Source: CALACW01 sp002431305 (GTDB taxonomy: Bacteria; Bacillota; Clostridia; Oscillospirales; Acutalibacteraceae). From it: a DNA stretch of 18,537 nt. The DNA lies in contig CALACW010000031.1 of NCBI GenBank assembly GCA_937890355.1, positions 1-18,537 on the forward strand, in the 5' to 3' direction. Of the stretch, positions 12,745-18,537 are shown piece after piece. The notes beneath the pieces are model-generated. The model made no database searches. It saw only the letters and a program-made list of their open reading frames with translations, and was not told the origin of the DNA. A program made the position numbers and the translations under genes. Position 1 is the stretch's first letter, and every line of letters begins with the position of its first letter.

Positions 12745-13512
12745 ATGATAAAAGAAGAAAACGAAGGTCGTTTTGACGACGTTATAATAGGAAAAAACGC
12801 GGTTAAAGAAGCGCTTAAATCGGGCAGACCCGCCGACAGACTTATAATCGAGAGAGGCGAGCATAAAAATTCTCTCGCTCCGATTGTCTCTATGTGTAAG
12901 GATATGGGTATTCCCGTAAAGGAAGCCGACGGAAAAAAACTCGACTTTTTAAGCGGACACGGCAACCATCAGGGCGTTATTCTTATTGCGGCGGCGCACG
13001 AATACGCGTCGATTGACGATATTTTCGCCCTCGCAGAGGAAAGAAACGAAAAACCGTTTATAATAATATGCGACAGACTCGAGGATCCGCACAATCTCGG
13101 CGCCGTTATAAGAAGCGCGGAGGCGGCGGGCGCTCACGGAGTCATAGTTCCGCAGAGAAGAAGCGTCGGTCTCAACGGCACCGTCGGAAAGACAAGTGCC
13201 GGCGCTCTCGAATATGTTCCGGTCGTACGGGTTGCAAACATTACCTCGGCAATCGGCGAACTTAAACAGCGCGGCGTTTGGGTTTATGCCGCCGACATGG
13301 ACGGCGAGCCTTATTATAAAACGGATATGAGCGGTTCAATCGCTCTCGTAATCGGAAACGAGGGAGGCGGAGTGAGCCGTCTCGTAAAAGAAAATTCCGA
13401 CGCGGTTGTAAGCATTCCGATGAACGGTAAAATAAATTCTCTGAACGCTTCCGTTGCCGCGGGAATACTTATGTTTGAGGTTGCAAAGACAAGAAATATT
13501 ACTGACAGGTGA
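12745..13512 (+). CDS. rlmB: TrmH/RlmB-family RNA 2'-O-ribose methyltransferase
   Basis: The product has 255 residues. The N-terminal part (about 12-85) resembles the L30e-like substrate-binding domain of RlmB, including VIIGKNAVKEALKSGRP. The C-terminal SPOUT domain has all three family motifs: DRLEDPHNLGAVIRS at 110-124, IGNEGGGVS at 203-211, and IPMNGKINSLNAS at about 224-236, which form the S-adenosylmethionine-binding knot. RlmB methylates G2251 of 23S rRNA; exact target identity is inferred from family resemblance and other TrmH-type targets are possible. An in-frame extension upstream to 12619 exists but crosses the promoter. GGGA lies 12 nt before the start, a weak ribosome-binding site. 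It is the first gene of a three-gene operon, 6 bp before the next start. Confidence 0.92.
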   Translation: MIKEENEGRFDDVIIGKNAVKEALKSGRPADRLIIERGEHKNSLAPIVSMCKDMGIPVKEADGKKLDFLSGHGNHQGVILIAAAHEYASIDDIFALAEERNEKPFIIICDRLEDPHNLGAVIRSAEAAGAHGVIVPQRRSVGLNGTVGKTSAGALEYVPVVRVANITSAIGELKQRGVWVYAADMDGEPYYKTDMSGSIALVIGNEGGGVSRLVKENSDAVVSIPMNGKINSLNASVAAGILMFEVAKTRNITDR

Positions 13513-13518
13513 GTTTAA

Positions 13519-16176
13519 GTGGACGATAACAGCAAAAACCCCGCCGGCGATACCGTTGACGAGTTTCTCTCGCGTTACCGCAGAATCGTCAAGCATACCG
13601 AGACGGTTCGCACTTTCAGAACAGGCGAACCTCCCGGAAATTCAAAAACGGACAAAACCGAGGATAACGGCAGAGCATATGCGTCGGACAGAACTATGGA
13701 GATTGACCCGCGCGCGACATTTAATCCCGTTACCCAAAGGCAGATAATAACCAAAAAAGTTTCATCCGTGCCTGACGGCAATACGGATTTTGAAAAAAAA
13801 GAATATTCGGACAGGTTCGTTTCCGAACCCGAACTTAAAGCTTCGGACAGCGGAGATGTCAGGACAATGGAGTTTGACATGTCCGGTATTTCAGATAGGG
13901 ATTCCGATTTTGTTGAGGGACAGCAGACGTTTGCCTCTCTTTTCAGCGATTCGGCGTCGAAGGGGATAAAGCGCAGTATTAAAATTATGCCTGACCCCGA
14001 GGCTGAGGAAACCCGGACAGCTGATGACCTTCTTTTTGAGACGGGCGACGATATAGCGTCGCTTTATAAGACGCTTAATATCGGCGAGGCAATGGCGTTC
14101 GGAAAGAGTGAGAAATTAAGAGCTATTGCAAGAACCGCGGGCGACGACCGCGAGACAAATATTGAGGATCAGCTGACATTCCCGGGATTCGAGAGTGAAA
14201 ACAGAGAGTCGATAGACGAGGAAAAACTCGAAAAGGATGTCAGAAAAAACAGAATTAAAAAAGTCCGTGACTTTATGCTCAACGGCGGAGTTGAAAAACA
14301 GAAGGACGCAGAAAGCGGAGATATCGCGGAGGACGTTCTCATTACGAACGTAACCGAGGCTGAACTCGAGAAACGCGAAAGAACCGCTTCATTTAAAAAA
14401 TTTCAGGGCGAATTGTCCCGTTTTGTCAAGACTCACGACAACGAGGGTATCGACCCGGGGATAGAGTATTCGTCACCGCACGACGTTAAGCAGATAAACG
14501 CATATATTGCCTCGGGTAAAAAGAAGGCAGGCATATTCGTTCTTTTAAGCGGAATACTCGGAACGGCTCTGCTTATGATGTCACTCGTTTCCGTTTCGTC
14601 GCCGGAGACGTTTTTCGGCGGAAATATAAAGCTCTACGCCGCGGTGAATTTCTTCCCGCTGGTAATCGTAGGTCTGATGTGCTGTATAGATTTGAGAAAA
14701 TGCTTTTCGGCTTTAAAACAGAAACGTTTTGCTTCGGATGTAAGCATATATTTTATGTTCCTGTTTTCGGTTGTGCAGTGCGCACTTATTTGGTTTTTCC
14801 CGGACGCGCTCAATTCGTCTGTTCCGATGCTTGCTCCGGCGGCGATACTTTCGACGCTCCCGCTCTACGGCGGACGGTACGTAACATATAATAATATACA
14901 GCTGTGCTTTAATCTTTACTCCGGTAAGGACGTTTTGAATATTCTAAGACCGTTCGGCGACGGCGGACTTGCAAAAGAGATGATTGCGGGATTACAGACT
15001 CCGGGCGGAAACGACGTAAAATATACGGCGAAGGCTAAATCGGTTTCGGGATTTATGCGGTGTGCTGTTAATGCGGTGCCTCCCGACCCGTACGCGGACG
15101 CGCTTTCGTTCTCGTCGCTGTGCGTTTCGATTCTCGTCGGAGCAATATCCGGAATAATCAAGAAAAGCGCGGTCGCGGGATTTACCGCCTCATCGGCGAT
15201 ACTTATACTTTCCGTGCCCGTAACATATATTTTTATTACGGTTCTCCCTCTTTTCAGAGAAAATTTAAAACTCCATGAAAAGAAGGCTTCGGTTCCGTCG
15301 TATTCGATAGCAAGGAATATCTCAAAATCCACGGCGGTAATCTTTTCGGCTTCAAATATTATAGAGCAGTCGGCGTGCAGTATTCACGGAGTTAAAACGT
15401 TCGGCTCCGCGTCGGCGGAGAAATCGGTGCTTTACGCGGCGGCTCTCGTTATGAAAGCGCATACGCCTCTTGAAAAGATTTTTTCAAAGGCTGTCAATAT
15501 CGAAGATATCGAAAAACTCAACACGGAGGATATCGTTTACGAAGAAAAACTCGGACTGTCCTCATGGATTGACAATAAACGCGTTTTATTCGGCAGCGAG
15601 GATCTTATGAGACATCATAATATTCCGCTTCCGTCGGGCGACAGCGATATTTATAAAGCGGGAAGCAGAAAAATAATCTTTCTTGCCGTTGACGATACGC
15701 TTAAGGCCATGTTCGTCGTCAGTTATCATATAAAGAGAAGCGTCGCCCAGTTTTTAAGAGAGCTTACAAAACGCGGAATGGCGATACTCATTGATACTAT
15801 GGATCAAAACATAACGGAAGAGTTTCTTGAGAAAAAATGCAAGCTTCCGCCGAACTCGGTGCGCGTTATAGGCGTCAGAATAGGCGAGTATTACCGTCAG
15901 ACCGCTTCCGTTGAGGAACCTGTTGTCCCGATAGGCGGACTTCATTCCGGTTCCATGGCGTCCGAATCAAGTCTTATCGAGTCGTCATTCAGACTAGCGG
16001 GCAGACGCAGAGTTGCGTCGTCGGGCGTGTATATATGCGCGTTGATCGGAACCGCACTTGTTACGGTTCTTGCGTTTTGCTCAGGGCTTACGCTTGTCGG
16101 AAGCTGGCAGATAGTTCTGTTCCGGCTTTTCTGGCTTGCGTTCGGGCTTGTTACCCCGGTATTTATAAAAAAATAA
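13519..16176 (+). CDS. Membrane protein with P-type-ATPase layout but no catalytic motifs (pseudo-P-type ATPase)
   Basis: The product has 885 residues from a GTG at 13519 behind AGGTGA, which overlaps the preceding stop. Residues 1-335 are hydrophilic, acidic and probably disordered, with two RTME(I/F)D copies (58-63, 115-120). About eight membrane helices follow in the 4+2+2 layout of heavy-metal P-type ATPases: about 337-455, 534-579 and 834-883. Between the last two groups lie counterparts of the phosphorylation and nucleotide domains: AHTPLEK (647-653) resembles SEHPL, and IDNKRVLFG (684-692) resembles the V-DG-V-VG segment. IIFLAVDDTLKAMFVV (719-734) leads to a TGDN-like position reading TMDQ (760-763). 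The phosphorylated DKTGT is replaced by SASNI (610-614). CPC in the channel helix reads VPV. No TGE or GDG-ND-P motif is seen. ATP-driven transport is therefore unlikely; the role is unknown. It lies between rlmB and mgtC in one operon. Confidence 0.85.
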   Translation: MDDNSKNPAGDTVDEFLSRYRRIVKHTETVRTFRTGEPPGNSKTDKTEDNGRAYASDRTMEIDPRATFNPVTQRQIITKKVSSVPDGNTDFEKKEYSDRFVSEPELKASDSGDVRTMEFDMSGISDRDSDFVEGQQTFASLFSDSASKGIKRSIKIMPDPEAEETRTADDLLFETGDDIASLYKTLNIGEAMAFGKSEKLRAIARTAGDDRETNIEDQLTFPGFESENRESIDEEKLEKDVRKNRIKKVRDFMLNGGVEKQKDAESGDIAEDVLITNVTEAELEKRERTASFKKFQGELSRFVKTHDNEGIDPGIEYSSPHDVKQINAYIASGKKKAGIFVLLSGILGTALLMMSLVSVSSPETFFGGNIKLYAAVNFFPLVIVGLMCCIDLRKCFSALKQKRFASDVSIYFMFLFSVVQCALIWFFPDALNSSVPMLAPAAILSTLPLYGGRYVTYNNIQLCFNLYSGKDVLNILRPFGDGGLAKEMIAGLQTPGGNDVKYTAKAKSVSGFMRCAVNAVPPDPYADALSFSSLCVSILVGAISGIIKKSAVAGFTASSAILILSVPVTYIFITVLPLFRENLKLHEKKASVPSYSIARNISKSTAVIFSASNIIEQSACSIHGVKTFGSASAEKSVLYAAALVMKAHTPLEKIFSKAVNIEDIEKLNTEDIVYEEKLGLSSWIDNKRVLFGSEDLMRHHNIPLPSGDSDIYKAGSRKIIFLAVDDTLKAMFVVSYHIKRSVAQFLRELTKRGMAILIDTMDQNITEEFLEKKCKLPPNSVRVIGVRIGEYYRQTASVEEPVVPIGGLHSGSMASESSLIESSFRLAGRRRVASSGVYICALIGTALVTVLAFCSGLTLVGSWQIVLFRLFWLAFGLVTPVFIKK

Positions 16177-16194
16177 TAAGAGAGGTATTTTTAA

Positions 16195-16959
16195 GTGGAT
16201 ATATTCGGAGATCTTTTTAACGGCTCTGTATCCTGGAGCAGTATTATAGTCAGGGTTATCGTTGCTGCCGTTGTCGGAATTTTGGTCGGTATCGAGCGTG
16301 AACTGTCGAACCATCCCGCCGGAATGAAAACTCATTCGCTCGTTTGTCTCGGCGCGGCCATAACGTCGATTATTTCGCAGGAGATAAGCTACGACATTAG
16401 TTCGATGATGGTTACTGCGGATATCGGCGCCAAAGTGGACGTATCGCGTATTGCATCGGGCGTTGTTTCGGGTATCGGTTTCATCGGCGCGGGCGCTATT
16501 ATAAAATCAAAGGACGGAAGCGTCGTTACGGGTATCACCACCGCCGCTACGGTTTGGATAAGCGGATGTATGGGACTGGCTATCGGTATGGGCTATTACA
16601 GAGTTACGCTCGTAGCATTTATTATGGTTATGATTTCTACTCTTTTCTTAAAGCAGTTTGAGGAGAGATTCATCAAAAACCGCGGAACACGCCGTCTTGT
16701 TATAGTTCTCGGCAATAAGTCCGCAACACTGCCTCTTATCGAAGAATATTTTGACAGAAAGCAGATTGTCGTAACTTCTTTTGACTGCATCGGTTCGGAC
16801 GAAGAAGACAAACGCTATTACTTCTGCAAATACTTTTTAAGAATTCCTAAGTCGGTTCCGTTCATGACAGTCATAAGAGACCTCGCAAAACTCGAGGACG
16901 TATGCGATATTTACGAGAGCAATGCACCCGTAGAATCAAAACATGTAGAGAAAAAGTAA
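16195..16959 (+). CDS. MgtC/SapB-family membrane protein
   Basis: The product has 254 residues. The N-terminal membrane domain (about 15-150, four or five helices) has family signatures: GILVGIERELSNHPAGMKTH at 28-47, SGVVSGIGFIGAGAIIKS, and TTAATVWISGCMGLAIGMG. A soluble C-terminal domain (about 155-240) has the small alpha/beta, ACT-like look common in the longer members. Salmonella MgtC acts in low-Mg2+ adaptation and is said to inhibit ATP synthase; general family function is unsettled. The start is the GTG at 16195, with AGAGAGG about 8 nt upstream; 18 bp separate it from the pseudo-ATPase gene, so the two are co-transcribed. In Salmonella, mgtC also lies beside a P-type ATPase gene (mgtB), a suggestive parallel. 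No strong terminator follows. Confidence 0.93.
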   Translation: MDIFGDLFNGSVSWSSIIVRVIVAAVVGILVGIERELSNHPAGMKTHSLVCLGAAITSIISQEISYDISSMMVTADIGAKVDVSRIASGVVSGIGFIGAGAIIKSKDGSVVTGITTAATVWISGCMGLAIGMGYYRVTLVAFIMVMISTLFLKQFEERFIKNRGTRRLVIVLGNKSATLPLIEEYFDRKQIVVTSFDCIGSDEEDKRYYFCKYFLRIPKSVPFMTVIRDLAKLEDVCDIYESNAPVESKHVEKK

Positions 16960-17000
16960 CATTTATTTGTCAATTGTTGTTAATAATGCATAAAAATGTG

Positions 17001-17029
17001 TTGACGAAAGTTTGATTAACTGATATAAT
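17001..17029 (+). promoter_or_regulatory. Promoter of the MFS transporter gene
   Basis: TTGACG (17001-17006) and a perfect TATAAT (17024-17029) are separated by 17 bp, 36 bp before the start codon and 22 bp before the ribosome-binding site AGGAGTG (17051-17057). Confidence 0.9.
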
Positions 17030-17065
17030 GTACGGAGCGACTCAATTAAAAGGAGTGTCACTCGA

Positions 17066-18427
17066 ATGGCTGAAAAAGCAAAAAAAATTAAACTTAATTA
17101 CGGAAAAACAGCCCTGATAGGTTTCGGATTCATGGCGGTTCAGATTGCGTGGATTATCTATAACGCTTATGTTCCGCTTATTCTCAAAGAGAACAGCACT
17201 ATCGCAAATCTCTCATGGGCAAGCACCGCTGTCGGTATCATAATGGTTATCGACAATGTATTCGGCGTTGTATTCCAGCCCCTGTTCGGTAAAATATCCG
17301 ATAGAACGCACACGCGTTTCGGCAAACGTACGCCGTTTTTGATGACAGGTATACCTATCTGCGCACTTTTGTTCATCTTTATTCCGCGCATACAGCTTCT
17401 CGGCGTACTTATGCTCGACATTATCGTATTTAACTTTATAATGTCAACATGGCGTTCACCCGTTGTTGCGATGATGCCTGACTTTGTCCCCTCGGAACTT
17501 CGAGGCGAGGGTAACGCGGTTATCAACATCATGGGCGGCGTCGGCGTCGTTCTCGGTACCGTTGCCGGTAAGATAATCACCGGTATTTCCGGAAACAGCG
17601 AAACTCAGTTTGTAAGAAACAACGTTTTCCTTTTCGGCTCTATCGTAATGGTTGTATGTCTTCTCGTTGTCGTATTCCTCGTAAGAGAGCCGGATAACAG
17701 AATTACAAAAGCAGAATCTCTCAAAATCGCCGCGGATTATAAGAAGTCAAAAGGCGGTAAGGAGAAAAAAGCTTCTATTAAGAGTCTCGGTCTTACAAAG
17801 GGCGAGAAGAAGAGCCTTATATTCATGCTTATTGCTCTGTTCTTCAACTCGAATGCTACCGATTCTATTAACACTTATTTCACCACTTTCGCGAAATACG
17901 AACTTAATTTCACAGAGTCCGATGCGTCCCTTATAATCACGCTCTTTGCGGCGGCTACCGTTGTAGGTGCTATTCCCGCAGGTAAGCTCGGTCAGAAATT
18001 CGGACGTAAAAAGACTATTATGTTCGGCTGGATAGGCGTTCTCGTTCTCTTCCTTCTCTATGCCGTAACGCAGTGGTTCTGGCTTCTTTACGTTGCTATT
18101 GTTGCAGGCGGTATCCTTATCGCGTTCGTTACGATCAACACGCTTCCCCTTGTTCTCGAAATCGGCGGTATCGACAGAGTCGGAACGTTCACCGGTTATT
18201 ATTACACCGCTACGTTCTCCGCTTCTATCGTAGGTCCCGTTCTTGTAGGTACCATGTTCGATATAACAAAGGTATTTTCCTCCACAGGCGAAATTAACTA
18301 CTGGTCACTGTTCTTCTACTGCCCCGTCTGCTTCGCCCTCGCACTGCTGTGCATGTCGCAGGTTAAGCACGGCGAGACCAGAACAATCTCCGACGAAGTA
18401 ATCAAGGAAGCCCAGCAGGACGACTAA
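17066..18427 (+). CDS. MFS transporter of the sugar:cation symporter / SLC45-like type
   Basis: The product has 453 residues with about 12 hydrophobic helices in two halves. The first half carries the loop-2/3 signature FGKISDRTHTRFGKRTPF (74-91), which is typical of the GPH (glycoside-pentoside-hexuronide) and SLC45-like branch; the second half has its counterpart GKLGQKFGRKK. A charged, Lys-rich cytoplasmic loop (about 208-250) joins the halves. The likely role is cation-coupled uptake of a sugar or glycoside in the cytoplasmic membrane; the substrate cannot be read from the sequence, and no sugar-hydrolase or regulator gene lies beside it in the window. It has its own promoter and a strong ribosome-binding site (AGGAGTG) and appears monocistronic. 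Confidence 0.93.
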   Translation: MAEKAKKIKLNYGKTALIGFGFMAVQIAWIIYNAYVPLILKENSTIANLSWASTAVGIIMVIDNVFGVVFQPLFGKISDRTHTRFGKRTPFLMTGIPICALLFIFIPRIQLLGVLMLDIIVFNFIMSTWRSPVVAMMPDFVPSELRGEGNAVINIMGGVGVVLGTVAGKIITGISGNSETQFVRNNVFLFGSIVMVVCLLVVVFLVREPDNRITKAESLKIAADYKKSKGGKEKKASIKSLGLTKGEKKSLIFMLIALFFNSNATDSINTYFTTFAKYELNFTESDASLIITLFAAATVVGAIPAGKLGQKFGRKKTIMFGWIGVLVLFLLYAVTQWFWLLYVAIVAGGILIAFVTINTLPLVLEIGGIDRVGTFTGYYYTATFSASIVGPVLVGTMFDITKVFSSTGEINYWSLFFYCPVCFALALLCMSQVKHGETRTISDEVIKEAQQDD

Positions 18428-18441
18428 GGGCGGACTGTATC

Positions 18442-18459
18442 TTTCGGCGCAGACCGAAA
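18442..18459 (+). terminator. Possible terminator after the MFS gene
   Basis: TTTCGG (18442-18447) pairs with CCGAAA (18454-18459) around a 6-nt loop, 14 bp after the stop. No T run follows on the plus strand; on the minus strand the hairpin would lie just after the possible partial gene. It is weak. Confidence 0.35.
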
Positions 18460-18462
18460 AAT

Positions 18463-18537
18463 TTAAGTAATTTTTCTAAACGCTTTCTTTACCCTCTCGC
18501 AGTACTTTTGTACGGCTTCGGGGATAAAGAAGGCGTT
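18463..18537 (-). CDS. Possible C-terminal end of a convergent gene (partial)
   Basis: On the minus strand a frame is open from the window edge to a TAA at 18463-18465. It reads 24 residues including AFFIPEAVQKYCERVKKAF, a credible amphipathic protein tail. The same DNA is strongly palindromic (18481-18535) and is also open on the plus strand, so it may instead be a structured intergenic element. No family can be named. Confidence 0.33.
   Translation of the reverse strand, partial: NAFFIPEAVQKYCERVKKAFRKIT

Overview
The window looks like chromosome of an anaerobic, spore-forming Firmicute of the class Clostridia, probably of the Oscillospirales/Ruminococcaceae type. The evidence is an alpha/beta-type small acid-soluble spore protein, SpoIIE, a single-chain pyruvate:ferredoxin oxidoreductase, and the rplU-prp-rpmA operon with an L27 that carries the N-terminal extension removed by Prp. 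Family-level placement is inference. No rRNA, tRNA, CRISPR array or complete insertion sequence is visible.

Left part (1-4600). A gene tail is followed by two very small genes with matching ribosome-binding contexts (35-aa amphipathic and 45-aa hydrophobic peptides) and a strong terminator. Then come a MITE-like element (445-589), a spore-protein gene (minus), an AT-rich gene-free stretch with 12-bp repeats, radC (minus), the ribosomal-protein operon rplU-prp-rpmA with its own promoter and possible L21 leader, and a divergent pair: a zinc-ribbon membrane protein (minus) and an XRE regulator (plus), with a direct repeat in their shared promoter region. A second, inverted copy of the MITE-like element (4427-4587) closes this part, so the two copies bracket about 3.8 kb.

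Middle part (4600-9670). A 1179-aa pyruvate:ferredoxin oxidoreductase has a strong promoter, and the second MITE copy lies inside its untranslated leader. A strong hairpin terminator follows. Three 23-bp tandem repeats then precede the promoter of an AAA ATPase of the DUF4143 type.

Right part (9670-18537). On the minus strand, spoIIE is transcribed from a promoter with perfect hexamers 21 bp apart, the layout known for Spo0A-activated promoters, and is followed by a small lipoprotein gene whose ribosome-binding site lies partly in a 9-bp hairpin. Divergently, a plus-strand operon encodes an RlmB/TrmH-type RNA methyltransferase, an 885-aa membrane protein and an MgtC/SapB-family protein. The 885-aa protein has the full layout of a heavy-metal P-type ATPase but has lost the signature catalytic motifs. 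An MFS sugar-type transporter with its own promoter follows, and the window ends in a palindromic stretch that may be the tail of a minus-strand gene.

The most unusual items are the apparent pseudo-P-type ATPase beside MgtC, the inverted pair of MITE-like elements with one copy in the oxidoreductase leader, the 23-bp repeat array, and the spoIIE promoter.
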